A program made the position numbers and the translations under genes. A stretch of DNA of 64,000 nt, taken from the NCBI RefSeq assembly GCF_019457915.1, contig NZ_JAHZSS010000007.1, positions 62,001-126,000 of the forward strand. Reading direction: 5' to 3'. This DNA is from Neiella holothuriorum. GTDB lineage: Bacteria > Pseudomonadota > Gammaproteobacteria > Enterobacterales > Neiellaceae. The notes beneath the pieces are model-generated. The model was given only the letters and a program-made list of their open reading frames with translations, ran no database searches and was not told the DNA's origin. Of the stretch, positions 54,768-64,000 are shown in pieces. Within the stretch, counting starts at the first letter, position 1, and each line of letters opens with the position of its first letter.

Positions 54768-55675
54768 TTATTATTCTCCACTTTTGTTCGCGGCCGGTTG
54801 CCAGTGGCAACCGGTTGAATCGAATTATTAGTTTTCAGCGATGCTGTAACATCAAATACATCTTGCCCACAGACATCAATACAACGCAGACAACGAGTGC
54901 AGTCTTGCGCAGAAACCAATGGCGAGCTTCCCTGCTTCATCTCTCGCAACGGAGCTTTGAGTATGTGGGGCTCAGGGCAAACCACATAGCAATCCATACA
55001 CTGGTTGCAGTCTTCTCGGCGGTTGGCGACCACTTTCACTGGGCTAATACGTCCAATAAGGCCGTAACAAGCGCCCATTGGGCAAAGCTGCGAGCACCAA
55101 CCTTTTTCAACCACAAACACATCAAATAAAAATACAGCGACGATTAACAGCCAACCGGCACCAAGGCCAAATAGAATGCCACGATGCAGCAAGGAAACTG
55201 GGTTTATCAGCTCCCAAACCAAGCCTTGCACAAATGCCGTTGCCAACAGAGCACCGGCCACAACGCCCCAGCGAATCGAGCTCGGCATGGTGATTTGGCT
55301 GCGCACTTTAAGTTGCCGCCTTAGCCAATGTGCGGTGTCGGTCACCACGTTCATTGGACATACCCAACTGCAGTAACTCCGGCCACCAATCAACCAATAA
55401 ATGGCGATCACAATACCTGCACCGAGCAATAATGTGGCTTGAGGCCAATAGCCAGAAACCAAACTCTGTAGCAGCATCCAAGGTTCGGTAAAAGGAATCG
55501 CCCCGAGCAATTCACTACTACTCAAATTCCCTCGGATTAGCCACACATCAAACCATGGCCCGAGTAAGAAAAGCCCCATGACCGACAGTTGCATGAGTCG
55601 GCGTAACAGTAAAAAGCGATGCGCCCGCATCCAGCCGAATCGAGCAACGGCATCTAGACCCACCTGCGCCTTCAT
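54764..55675 (-). CDS. napH: NapH membrane iron-sulphur protein
   Basis: The 303-aa protein has four membrane helices, two CxxxCP-type motifs (CSWVCPMN, CSQLCPMG) and two 4Fe-4S ferredoxin motifs (CNQCMDCYVVCP, CTRCLRCIDVCG). With NapG it forms a quinol dehydrogenase that complements NapC. Follows napG by 3 bp. Confidence 0.95.
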   Translation of the reverse strand: MKAQVGLDAVARFGWMRAHRFLLLRRLMQLSVMGLFLLGPWFDVWLIRGNLSSSELLGAIPFTEPWMLLQSLVSGYWPQATLLLGAGIVIAIYWLIGGRSYCSWVCPMNVVTDTAHWLRRQLKVRSQITMPSSIRWGVVAGALLATAFVQGLVWELINPVSLLHRGILFGLGAGWLLIVAVFLFDVFVVEKGWCSQLCPMGACYGLIGRISPVKVVANRREDCNQCMDCYVVCPEPHILKAPLREMKQGSSPLVSAQDCTRCLRCIDVCGQDVFDVTASLKTNNSIQPVATGNRPRTKVENNK

Positions 55676-55678
55676 CAG

Positions 55679-56428
55679 TTAGCCACCTTCTGGACGACGG
55701 TCCGGTAAATCAAGCACATCTTGCTCGAGAAGCGAATGGCCAGCTTTATCTTTTTCCACCCAGCCCCACCGGTAATGTTTGCCGAGTTCGCCTTTCGCAA
55801 CATCGCGCGGCAAAACCTTAATGGCAGATGTTTCCAGCACACAGGCTTGTTCACATTTGCCACAACCAGTGCACGCATCTGAGTGCACTGTAGGAATGAA
55901 CATGGCGTGGTGACCGGTTCGTGTATTGCGTTGCGCTTCGAGCGTAATGGCCTCATCAATTAATGGGCAAACCCGATAACACACGTCACACCGTAAGCCC
56001 TGCCAGTTCAAACACGTTTCTTGATCGATGAGCACTGCAAGCCCCATGCGGGCATCATCGATGCTTGCCAATTCTGGTGAAATCGCACCACTTGGGCACG
56101 CCACCTGACATGGAATGTCGTCACACATCTCACAGGGCACCGCTCGTGCATCAAAGTACGGTGTTCCCATCGGCGCGGGCTCAAACAAGGTTGCCAATTT
56201 CAATGTGTCATAAGGGCATGCTTCAACACACAAACCACAACGAACACACGCTGCCATAAACTCGGCTTCAGCCAACGCACCGGGCGGCCTTAACGCTTGT
56301 GCGCCTGATGCGCCCGAGCTACCGCTCACCAGCGCTAGGCCACTGACGGTTACGCCAGCAACACACGCGCCCTTAGCGGAATTATGTAAAAACTGACGCC
56401 GAGTTAGTGAGATGGAGCCCTTGCCCAC
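55679..56428 (-). CDS. napG: NapG ferredoxin-type subunit
   Basis: The 249-aa protein has a Tat signal ([14 protein letters not shown]) and four 4Fe-4S motifs ([46 protein letters not shown]). It works with NapH to pass electrons toward NapA. Confidence 0.95.
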   Translation of the reverse strand: MGKGSISLTRRQFLHNSAKGACVAGVTVSGLALVSGSSGASGAQALRPPGALAEAEFMAACVRCGLCVEACPYDTLKLATLFEPAPMGTPYFDARAVPCEMCDDIPCQVACPSGAISPELASIDDARMGLAVLIDQETCLNWQGLRCDVCYRVCPLIDEAITLEAQRNTRTGHHAMFIPTVHSDACTGCGKCEQACVLETSAIKVLPRDVAKGELGKHYRWGWVEKDKAGHSLLEQDVLDLPDRRPEGG

Positions 56429-56454
56429 AGTTAATTCCTCACCGCTTCAATTAG

Positions 56455-58977
56455 TTAAACTTTGCGGATCCGTACCGCACATTTTTTAAAGTCAGTTTCT
56501 TTTGACAGCGGATCGGTTGCATCTAAGGTCAACTTATTGACCAACTGCTTGGCATCGAAAAATGGCATAAACACCAACCCTTTCGGTGGGCGGTTTCGGC
56601 CGCGCGTCTCAATGCGAGTTTTGATCTCTCCTCGGCGCGATTCCACCACAACCTCTTCGCCCCGGCGTAGTTTTAGCGATTTTGCATCATCAGGGTGAAT
56701 AAAGAGCAAGGAGTCTGGGTAAGCTCGATACAGCTCAGGCACTCGGCGCGTCATGGTGCCGGTATGCCAATGCTCGAGCACTCGGCCTGTGCTCAGCCAG
56801 AATGGGTATTCGTCATCCGGAGATTCTGCGGCAGGCTCAAATGGCAACGCAAAAATAACCGCCTTGCCATCTTTTTTACCGTAAAATTCCCATCCATTCC
56901 CTTCTTTGACGTAAGGGTCATAACCTTCTTTATAGCGCCATAGCGTTTCTTTACCATCGACCACAGGCCAACGCAGACCACGAGCAGCGTGATAATCATC
57001 GAAGTCCGCCAAATCATGATGATGGCCTCGGCCAAAGACGGCATATTCTTCAAACAAGCCTTTTTGACAATAGAAACCGAAATCGTCTGATTCTTGGTTC
57101 ATTTTGCCGCGGCATTCTTTGGCAGAGAATTTGTCTACGTTACCGTTACGGTAGAGCACCTCGTATAAAGTACGGCCTTTTAACTCAGGCGAGCTCGCAA
57201 TTAATTCGGCGGGCCATACTTCTTCAACTTTAAAGCGTTTAGAAAATTCCATTAATTGCCACAAATCGGACTTAGCTTCACCCGGTGGCATGACTTGTTG
57301 ATGCCAGAATTGTGTACGACGTTCGGCATTACCATACGCGCCTTCTTTTTCGACCCACATGGCTGTTGGTAGAATCAAATCTGCGGCCTGAGCAGTGACC
57401 GTTGGGTATGGGTCAGATACAACGATGAAATTGCGTGGATCACGGTAGCCCGGCAAGCGCTCTTCGTTAATGTTTGGCCCAGCTTGCATGTTGTTATTAC
57501 ACATCACCCAATAGGCATTTAACTTACCGTCTTTGAGCATGCGATCTTGCAACACCGCGTGATAGCCAACTTTCCCAGGAATTGTCCCCTCCGGAAGTTT
57601 CCAAACTTTCTCGGCAAAGTCCCGGTGTGCTTTGTTAGCAACCACCATATCGGCCGGTAAGCGGTGAGCAAATGTCCCTACTTCTCGAGCCGTACCACAG
57701 GCTGAAGGCTGGCCGGTAAGAGAAAATGGGCCGTTGCCTGGTTCCGAGATCTTACCGGTCAATAGATGGATGTTATAAACCAGATTATTGGCCCAAACAC
57801 CGCGTGTGTGTTGGTTAAAGCCCATCGTCCAGTAAGACACCACTTTCTTAGTCGGATCAGCGTAAACTTCGGCTAACCGTAGCAAGTTATCTTTCGGTAC
57901 GCCGGTCAATTCAGATGTGTAATCCAGCGTGTATGTGCTGACAAACTTGGCAAACTCTTCCATGGATATGGGTTTTGAGTCGCCAGAGCCTGCATTTTTT
58001 GCTTGCTGCTCGAGAGGGTGAGTCGGGCGCAGGCCATAACCAATATCCGTCGCGCCTTCTCGGAAGTTCACATGCTTAGAAACAAAGTCTTCGTTTACCT
58101 TGTCATTTTCAATAATGTAGTTGGCAATGTAATTGAGAATCGCCAAATCAGTTTGGGGCGTAAAAATCAAACCATTGTCGGCCAGCTCAAAACTTCGATG
58201 CTCAAATGTCGACAACACGTGGACTTGAACATCAGGAGCACTTAATCGACGATCGGTCAGCCGTGACCATAAAATGGGGTGCATTTCGGCCATGTTCGAG
58301 CCCCATAAAACAAACACATCGGCATTTTCTAAGTCATCGTAGCAACCCATCGGCTCATCCATGCCGAAGGTACGGGCAAAACCAACCACAGCGGACGCCA
58401 TACAGTGGCGCGCATTCGGATCAATGTTATTGGAGCGAAAGCCCGCTTTGAACAACTTAGAGGCTGCATAGCCTTCCCAAACCGTCCACTGCCCAGAGCC
58501 AAACATACCAACCGTTGAAGTAATCTCGGACACCGATTTACCAGCGTTACGCTCGTTGTCAGCTTTGATAGCTGTTTTCCATTTTTCAGCCATGATGTCG
58601 AACGCTTGGTCCCAAGACACAGGCTCAAAGTCGCCTTGCTTGTCGTACTTACCATTTTTCATACGCAGCAATGGTTGAGTAAGACGGTCGTTGCCATACA
58701 TGATTTTCGACAAAAAGTAGCCTTTAATGCAGTTCAGCCCTTTGTTGACCGGTGCATCGGGATCGCCCTGAGTTGCCACCACTCGACCATTCTGTGTTCC
58801 GACCAACACACTACAGCCGGTACCACAGAATCTGCACGGAGCTTTGTCCCAGTCAACTTTAGCTTGACTGCGCTGCGTTGTTACATTTGTTGCAATTGCC
58901 GGCACACTTAAGCCAGCAGCAGCGGCTGTAGCGGCAACAGCCTGCGTTTTAATGAAGTCACGACGGTTTAGTTTCAC
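56455..58977 (-). CDS. napA: NapA catalytic subunit of periplasmic nitrate reductase
   Basis: The 840-aa protein has a Tat signal (NRRDFIK), a 4Fe-4S motif (CRFCGTGC, Cys48, 51, 55, then NCIKGYF) and the molybdenum Cys in [12 protein letters not shown]. It reduces nitrate to nitrite with a bis-MGD cofactor. It overlaps napD by 4 bp. Full length and all cofactor ligands present. Confidence 0.97.
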   Translation of the reverse strand: MKLNRRDFIKTQAVAATAAAAGLSVPAIATNVTTQRSQAKVDWDKAPCRFCGTGCSVLVGTQNGRVVATQGDPDAPVNKGLNCIKGYFLSKIMYGNDRLTQPLLRMKNGKYDKQGDFEPVSWDQAFDIMAEKWKTAIKADNERNAGKSVSEITSTVGMFGSGQWTVWEGYAASKLFKAGFRSNNIDPNARHCMASAVVGFARTFGMDEPMGCYDDLENADVFVLWGSNMAEMHPILWSRLTDRRLSAPDVQVHVLSTFEHRSFELADNGLIFTPQTDLAILNYIANYIIENDKVNEDFVSKHVNFREGATDIGYGLRPTHPLEQQAKNAGSGDSKPISMEEFAKFVSTYTLDYTSELTGVPKDNLLRLAEVYADPTKKVVSYWTMGFNQHTRGVWANNLVYNIHLLTGKISEPGNGPFSLTGQPSACGTAREVGTFAHRLPADMVVANKAHRDFAEKVWKLPEGTIPGKVGYHAVLQDRMLKDGKLNAYWVMCNNNMQAGPNINEERLPGYRDPRNFIVVSDPYPTVTAQAADLILPTAMWVEKEGAYGNAERRTQFWHQQVMPPGEAKSDLWQLMEFSKRFKVEEVWPAELIASSPELKGRTLYEVLYRNGNVDKFSAKECRGKMNQESDDFGFYCQKGLFEEYAVFGRGHHHDLADFDDYHAARGLRWPVVDGKETLWRYKEGYDPYVKEGNGWEFYGKKDGKAVIFALPFEPAAESPDDEYPFWLSTGRVLEHWHTGTMTRRVPELYRAYPDSLLFIHPDDAKSLKLRRGEEVVVESRRGEIKTRIETRGRNRPPKGLVFMPFFDAKQLVNKLTLDATDPLSKETDFKKCAVRIRKV

Positions 58978-59273
58978 GACGCCATCTCCTTGTTGCCGGT
59001 TTCGGCAGTGTCGTTGTGGTGGTAGATCAGAGCAACAGACAGAACGCTCTGAATATTTTGAATTCGGGTGATTTGTTCAGTTAGGTATATGGTGTTGGGG
59101 GTTTCTTCGATGATTACGATCAGCGCGTTATCACTGCTTTCTGGTTGCACAGTCGCACCAGCTTCAGCTTCTATTGCTGTCACAACTTGGAGTCGTTGAG
59201 CTGGCGAGCAACGCACGAGAACACCAGCTAACTTAATCACGTCATCGCAATCAGCTGCACTGTGCTCACTCAT
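58974..59273 (-). CDS. napD: NapD chaperone for NapA
   Basis: The frame opens at 59312, but the ATG at 59273 ([20 protein letters not shown]) overlaps the stop of the small upstream gene (ATGA), so 99 aa is preferred. NapD binds the NapA Tat signal during cofactor loading. The ferredoxin-like fold pattern [19 protein letters not shown] fits. Confidence 0.88.
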   Translation of the reverse strand: MSEHSAADCDDVIKLAGVLVRCSPAQRLQVVTAIEAEAGATVQPESSDNALIVIIEETPNTIYLTEQITRIQNIQSVLSVALIYHHNDTAETGNKEMAS

Positions 59274-59422
59274 GATGAGATATCCGTGTCCACTGGCTGG
59301 ACGCCCATCCATTTAAGGATAAACAAGCAGACAACAGCGATTCCAATAAATCCAAATAAAAAGATTGCTGGCATGGCGGCGTAGCCCAGCACATGCCATA
59401 TAAAAGACTCTAGCTGACTCAT
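59270..59422 (-). CDS. NapE-like 50-aa single-pass membrane protein
   Basis: The small frame starts MSQLESFIWHVLGYAAMPAI and has one long hydrophobic helix (IFLFGFIGIAVVCLFILKW), then a short polar tail. Its stop overlaps the napD ATG, which is strong evidence for translation. Position and size match NapE, a small membrane subunit of unknown role; sequence similarity is weak by eye, so I do not assign the symbol. Confidence 0.75.
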   Translation of the reverse strand: MSQLESFIWHVLGYAAMPAIFLFGFIGIAVVCLFILKWMGVQPVDTDISS

Positions 59423-59701
59423 GTATATCTCTTCTTATGCGTTAGCCCAGAGGACTGTACTAACTTATTTTTATAGTTAGATAAGACTAGTTGAAAACAA
59501 GAAAGTACGTTCTTGCTATAGCCGATCAACTTAATATTTATTGTTGTTAGGCGAGTATAGTTGAGGGGTTTGTAACCAACTGTGACATCGCCTATTTATT
59601 TAGCATTTAACATGTAGCATATGGCATAAAGACCCATTCAAGGCGGAGTCTTATAACACCGAGAGTTCGTTTAGATACCATTGGCGACAGGAGAATGACG
59701 C

Positions 59702-60544
59702 ATGAGTAGCAAGTCGAAATATGAGCCCGCTGACGTGTGGACTTGGCAACAACCTAGTGGTGGACAATTCGCAAATATTAATCGCCCTATAGCCGGAGCA
59801 ACTCATCAACAGTCACTGCCGAAAGGGGAACATTCGCTGCAGCTCTACTCGCTGGCAACCCCAAATGGCGTCAAAGTGACCATCATGCTTGAAGAGCTAT
59901 TGGCCATTGGTAAATCTGAGGCTGAATACGATGCCTGGCTCATACGGATTCAAGAAGGTGATCAATTTTCATCCGGCTTTGTTGAAATCAACCCCAATTC
60001 CAAAATCCCAGCTCTTATTGATTACAGCACTCCCGAGCCGGCCAAGATATTTGAATCTGGCTCCATTTTGCTTTATCTCGCTGAGAAGTTTGGCGAGTTT
60101 TTACCATCACAATTGCAGGAACGAACCGAAACCTTGAACTGGTTGTTTTGGCAAATGGGCTCTGCCCCTTATCTCGGTGGTGGCTTCGGTCATTTTTACG
60201 CTTACGCGCCAGAAAAATTCGAATACCCCATTAATCGCTTCACCATGGAAGTGAAACGCCAATTGGATGTGCTCGATCGTAATTTGGCGACACGCCGGTA
60301 TATGGCGGGAGAGCAATACACCATCGCAGACATCGCCATTTGGCCATGGTACGGCAATTTAGTGTTGGGTCGCTTATACGATGCGGCTAAATTTTTAAGC
60401 ACGGAGGAGTACCCGAATGTACTGCGATGGGCAAACGAGATCGACAAGCGCGCGGCGGTGCAACGCGGCAGAAAAGTGAACCGAACCTGGGGCGACGAAA
60501 CTGAGCAAGTGCCAGAGCGGCACCAAGCCAGCGATTTAGACTAG
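59702..60544 (+). CDS. YghU-like glutathione transferase
   Basis: The 280-aa protein has a thioredoxin-like GST N-terminal domain (LYSLATPNGVKVTIMLEEL, IPALID, ESGSILLYLAEKF) and an all-helical C-terminal domain with YTIADIAIWPW. The N-terminal extension with INRPIAGATHQQSLP is typical of YghU/YfcG-type disulphide-bond oxidoreductases. It is divergent from the nap operon across 279 bp. Confidence 0.88.
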   Translation: MSSKSKYEPADVWTWQQPSGGQFANINRPIAGATHQQSLPKGEHSLQLYSLATPNGVKVTIMLEELLAIGKSEAEYDAWLIRIQEGDQFSSGFVEINPNSKIPALIDYSTPEPAKIFESGSILLYLAEKFGEFLPSQLQERTETLNWLFWQMGSAPYLGGGFGHFYAYAPEKFEYPINRFTMEVKRQLDVLDRNLATRRYMAGEQYTIADIAIWPWYGNLVLGRLYDAAKFLSTEEYPNVLRWANEIDKRAAVQRGRKVNRTWGDETEQVPERHQASDLD

Positions 60545-60610
60545 CGCCAACAATGCAATCGGAGTAAAGGGCTTAACCATTGCTGCGCTTTATCTCCGAG
60601 TTGCGGGCTT

Positions 60611-61609
60611 TCACCCATAATAACTTTTGTACCAACGAACAAATTCGCCAAGTCCTTTGTCGATACTGGTTGATGGCGTGAACCCGACATCAGCAACTAA
60701 GTCGTCAATATTAGCCGCTGTCGCTTCTACATCACCGGGTTGAATTGGCATCATCTGCTTATTGGCTTCAACACCTAGGTGCTTTTCCAACGTGCTGATA
60801 AATTCGCCCAGTTGCACTGAGTTGTTATTGCCAATGTTGTATACCTTATAAGGCGCTTTACTTGATGATGGGTCACCATCATGCCAATCAGGGTTGTGAG
60901 CAGGCACTTTGTTTAGTACCCGCACCACGCCCTCAACAATGTCGTCGATGTAGGTGAAATCACGCTTCATCTTACCAAAGTTGAATACTTTGATTGGATC
61001 GCCAGCAAGCATTGCCTTGGCAAACAAAAAATACGCCATATCTGGGCGCCCCCACGGGCCATATACCGTAAAAAAGCGTAAGCCTGTGGTTGGCAAACCA
61101 TATAAATGTGAATAGCTATGCGCCATCAATTCGTTGGCTTTTTTACTCGCAGCGTACAGTGAAACTGGGTGATCAACATTGTCACTGGTAGAAAATGGCA
61201 TGGCTTCATTCATGCCATACACTGAGCTTGATGAGGCATAAACAAGGTGCTCAATGTTATGATGACGACAACCTTCGAGTATGGTCATCATGCCCGTGAA
61301 GTTAGAGTCAACGTATTCAAATGGGGCTTTCAACGAATGGCGAACCCCCGCTTGCGCCGCCAAATGGACCACCCGATTAAACTGATATTGCTCGAACAAT
61401 GTTGCGACAGCTGGACGGTCAGCCAAATCGAGTTCGACAAACTCAAAGCCCGGTAAGGCTTCGAGTTGAGCAAGTCGAGCGTGTTTAAGACCCACATCAT
61501 AGTAGTGGTTCATGTTGTCGATACCGACAACATGATGACCGTCGGCAATTAGCCGTTGGCTCACAAAGAAGCCGATGAAGCCAGCAGCTCCCGTAACCAG
61601 TACTTTCAT
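60611..61609 (-). CDS. UDP-glucuronate 4-epimerase-like SDR enzyme
   Basis: The 332-aa protein has the NAD motif GAAGFIGFFVSQRL, the catalytic SSSVYG and YAASK (Tyr-x3-Lys), and TVYGPWGRPDMAYFLF, the signature of UDP-glucuronate/galacturonate 4-epimerases. It would convert UDP-glucuronate made by the upstream Ugd to UDP-galacturonate for surface polysaccharide. It follows ugd by 21 bp. Confidence 0.9.
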   Translation of the reverse strand: MKVLVTGAAGFIGFFVSQRLIADGHHVVGIDNMNHYYDVGLKHARLAQLEALPGFEFVELDLADRPAVATLFEQYQFNRVVHLAAQAGVRHSLKAPFEYVDSNFTGMMTILEGCRHHNIEHLVYASSSSVYGMNEAMPFSTSDNVDHPVSLYAASKKANELMAHSYSHLYGLPTTGLRFFTVYGPWGRPDMAYFLFAKAMLAGDPIKVFNFGKMKRDFTYIDDIVEGVVRVLNKVPAHNPDWHDGDPSSSKAPYKVYNIGNNNSVQLGEFISTLEKHLGVEANKQMMPIQPGDVEATAANIDDLVADVGFTPSTSIDKGLGEFVRWYKSYYG

Positions 61610-61630
61610 ATCGCGTTGTCCTGTTTGTAT

Positions 61631-62968
61631 TTAACTGCTGATACTATCACCACGACCCATTGCATAATACGCCAAGCCATATCGCTTAACTTGCTCTGGA
61701 TCGTATAGGTTCCGGCCATCAAAAATAACAGGATCGGTTAATTGCTCTTTAATATCATCGAAGTTAGCAGCACGAAATACTTTCCATTCGGTACAAATCA
61801 CTAAACAGTCAGCACCTTTAAGTGCCGCATCTTTAGTACCAACCAGCTCTAGGTCATCACGAGTGCCATAGATTCGTTGAACTTCTTCCATCGCTTCTGG
61901 ATCGAAGGCTCGAACTTTTGCACCTGCTTGCCAAAGTGATTCCATTAGCACCCGGCTTGACGCTTCACGCATGTCATCGGTATTTGGCTTGAATGACAAG
62001 CCCCAGATCGCTACCGTTTTACCGGCCAGATCAGCTTTGTAGAAATCGTTAAGGCGCTTAAAGAGCACCTCTTTTTGGCCATAGTTAACAGTTTCGACGG
62101 CTTTTAGTAGAGTCGACTCGTAGCCAATGGAATCAGCAGTACGAACCAAGGCTTGCACATCTTTCGGGAAACACGAACCGCCGTAACCACAGCCAGGATA
62201 AATAAAGTGGTAGCCAATTCGAGCATCGGAGCCAATACCTTGGCGGACCTTTTCAATATCAGCGCCTAGCCGTTCAGCTAGATTAGACATTTCGTTCATG
62301 AAGCTAATTTTTGTAGCCAACATGCAGTTGGCTGCATACTTAGTCAACTCAGCAGACTTCACATCCATGAAAATCATACGATCATGATTGCGGGTAAATG
62401 GCGCGTAAAGCTCTCGAATTAACTGGCGCGCTTGTTCATCATCGGTGCCAATCACAATTCGGTCTGGGCTCATACAATCGCTAACCGCAGCCCCTTCCTT
62501 CAAAAATTCAGGATTAGAAACCACTGAATAATCATAATCAACGTCGCGCTCTTTGAGCACTTCGGCAATTGCAGCATCAACCTTATCAGCCGTGCCGACA
62601 GGAACCGTGCTTTTATCGATCACTACTTTATAGCCGTTCTGGTACTGCGCAATAGTACGGGCAACAGCCAATACATATTTTAAGTCGGCGGAACCATCTT
62701 CATCCGGCGGGGTACCAACAGCAATAAACTGCAACTCGCCAAATTCAACACCTTGTTTGGCGTCGGTCGTGAAGTGCAAGCGACCTTCTTTATAGTTCGT
62801 TTCTACCAGCGGTGTTAAACCTGGCTCAAAAATCGGAATGATGCCTTTTTTCAGGTTATCCACTTTAGCTTGGTCGACATCAACGCACATCACTTCATGA
62901 CCAAAGTCAGCCATTACGGCGGCTTGCACTAAGCCCACATAACCAATTCCAAAAACAGTAACTTTCAT
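61631..62968 (-). CDS. ugd: UDP-glucose 6-dehydrogenase
   Basis: The 445-aa protein has an N-terminal NAD motif ([20 protein letters not shown]), the middle DKSTVPVGT and catalytic GGSCFPKD with Cys about residue 262. It oxidises UDP-glucose to UDP-glucuronate. In one cluster with the epimerase and galE. Confidence 0.95.
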   Translation of the reverse strand: MKVTVFGIGYVGLVQAAVMADFGHEVMCVDVDQAKVDNLKKGIIPIFEPGLTPLVETNYKEGRLHFTTDAKQGVEFGELQFIAVGTPPDEDGSADLKYVLAVARTIAQYQNGYKVVIDKSTVPVGTADKVDAAIAEVLKERDVDYDYSVVSNPEFLKEGAAVSDCMSPDRIVIGTDDEQARQLIRELYAPFTRNHDRMIFMDVKSAELTKYAANCMLATKISFMNEMSNLAERLGADIEKVRQGIGSDARIGYHFIYPGCGYGGSCFPKDVQALVRTADSIGYESTLLKAVETVNYGQKEVLFKRLNDFYKADLAGKTVAIWGLSFKPNTDDMREASSRVLMESLWQAGAKVRAFDPEAMEEVQRIYGTRDDLELVGTKDAALKGADCLVICTEWKVFRAANFDDIKEQLTDPVIFDGRNLYDPEQVKRYGLAYYAMGRGDSISS

Positions 62969-63026
62969 AAGCAGCGACCTTCTAATGTAGATAAATATGT
63001 GATTCGTAAATTCATTATCGATGTAT

Positions 63027-64000
63027 TCATTCTACTGAATACCCGTTGGGATTTTGAGATTGCCAGCGCCAAGCATCTTCGGCCATTTCAGCTAGCGAAA
63101 GAGTTGCTCGCCAATTGAGTTCACTCGCAGCTAGCGAAGGTTCGGCATAACATTCAGCAATATCACCTGGGCGCCGTTCAACAATTTGATAGGGGATGTC
63201 GCGTTGACATGCTTGTGCAAACGCGGCGATCACTTCCAATACTGAATAGCCATTTCCAGTGCCTAAATTGTAAGTGACTAGACCCGGTGATTGGCTGAGT
63301 TTGTCAAGTGCTCTCACATGGCCGGCAGCCAAGTCTACAACATGAATATAATCTCGAACGCCGGTGCCATCGACAGTTGGGTAATCCCCACCAAACACAC
63401 TCAGCTGTTTTAATTTGCCAACAGCTACTTGTGTAATGTACGGCGTCAAGTTATTCGGAATACCGGATGGATCTTCACCAATCAAACCACTTTTATGAGC
63501 GCCAACGGGATTGAAGTAGCGAAGCAAGGCAATATCCCAACGGTCGTCGGACTTAGCAAAATCTTGGAGGATTTCCTCAACCATTAACTTAGAACGACCA
63601 TATGGATTCGTTGCTGAGGTTGGAAACGATTCGACAATCGGCACCGAAGCAGGATCGCCATAAACGGTAGCGGATGAGCTAAACACTAACTTGGTGACGC
63701 CAGCCTGCTGCATAGCCTGACAGAGCGTTAACGTGCCAGCGACATTATTCTGATAATAATCAAGCGGGATTTGAGTTGACTCACCTACAGCCTTCAAGCC
63801 GGCGAAATGAATCACGGACTTGACCTCGTACTGAGCGAATACTGCGTCTAACGCAGCACGCTCTCGAATGTCAACGTGATGGAATGGGATGTCATCACAG
63901 CCGGTGATCTGTTTCACGCGGCGCAAAGACTCTTCACTCGAGTTACACAGGTTATCGACCACAATAGGCCGATGACCTGCTTCAATAAGCGCTATTAAAG
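63027..64000 (-). CDS. galE: UDP-glucose 4-epimerase, N terminus cut by window end
   Basis: The frame stays open to the end of the window ([20 protein letters not shown]), so the first 18 or so residues with the GxxGxxG motif lie outside. SSSATVYG and NPYGRSK (Tyr-x3-Lys) are present, with the family end. It interconverts UDP-glucose and UDP-galactose. The ugd gene follows after 58 bp. Confidence 0.93.
   Translation of the reverse strand, partial: LIALIEAGHRPIVVDNLCNSSEESLRRVKQITGCDDIPFHHVDIRERAALDAVFAQYEVKSVIHFAGLKAVGESTQIPLDYYQNNVAGTLTLCQAMQQAGVTKLVFSSSATVYGDPASVPIVESFPTSATNPYGRSKLMVEEILQDFAKSDDRWDIALLRYFNPVGAHKSGLIGEDPSGIPNNLTPYITQVAVGKLKQLSVFGGDYPTVDGTGVRDYIHVVDLAAGHVRALDKLSQSPGLVTYNLGTGNGYSVLEVIAAFAQACQRDIPYQIVERRPGDIAECYAEPSLAASELNWRATLSLAEMAEDAWRWQSQNPNGYSVE

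Noticed and set aside
59423-59701. FNR or NarP site upstream of the nap operon
   Set aside because: A TTGAT half-site occurs, but no full TTGAT-N4-ATCAA or heptamer pair is convincing by eye.

Overview
This window comes from a gammaproteobacterium, probably marine or aquatic. The signs are a class II DAHP synthase, a napEDAGHBC nitrate reductase operon, CheV and Aer-like chemotaxis proteins, a sigma-28 promoter and a 113-nt 4.5S RNA; I cannot name the genus. It has two parts joined at about position 38480. Everything from position 1 (and beyond it) to 38479 looks like one Tn7-like, type I-F3 CRISPR-associated transposon (CAST). It sits immediately downstream of the signal recognition particle RNA gene ffs. 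From 38485 to the end is ordinary chromosome.

Transposon, from the ffs-proximal (right) end inward: terminal TGT with TTGCA-rich repeats (38410-38479), then tnsA-tnsB-tnsC, an Xre regulator, a winged-helix-like protein with an SF2 helicase, a cargo pair (Rad50/RloC-like ATPase with zinc hook and predicted HEPN RNase domain, plus an unknown 237-aa protein), a 49-aa Cys protein, then tniQ-cas8/5-cas7-cas6 and a short CRISPR array. No cas1, cas2 or cas3 is present. The distal cargo (1-22691) is a metal-resistance island: a MerR regulator with czcICBA (divalent cations), small periplasmic and PepSY/flavoreductase proteins, a cus-type copper/silver efflux operon, cueR and copA. The left end was not found and should lie before position 1.

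The most interesting signal is in the array. After three ordinary 32-nt spacers there is a fourth unit with a short, about 19-nt spacer matching the conserved core of ffs (38533-38551). Its only mismatches are at guide positions 6, 12 and 18, the bases that type I-F Cascade flips out. It is followed by a strongly diverged repeat that keeps the Cas6 hairpin through a compensatory base-pair change. With the short guide the insertion lies 53 bp from the protospacer edge, near the spacing known for this class; a 32-nt reading gives only 40 bp. This looks like a dedicated, shortened homing guide RNA.

Two regulatory circuits can be read. Dyads with a CTTAG-N5-CTAAG core occur in front of tniQ-cas and, twice, in the divergent xre/helicase-operon region, which predicts one Xre repressor over targeting, accessory and self expression. 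Two CueR-type promoters with 19-bp spacers drive copA and the cus operon.

Chromosomal part: ffs, an AsmA protein, class II DAHP synthase, PAS/CZB chemoreceptor, CheV, HI0933-family flavoprotein, DUF885 peptidase, CvfB-like RNA-binding protein, ModF-like ATPase, DUF3820, a TPR-GGDEF protein, the nap operon, a YghU-like GST, and nucleotide-sugar genes (uronate epimerase, ugd, galE cut by the window end).
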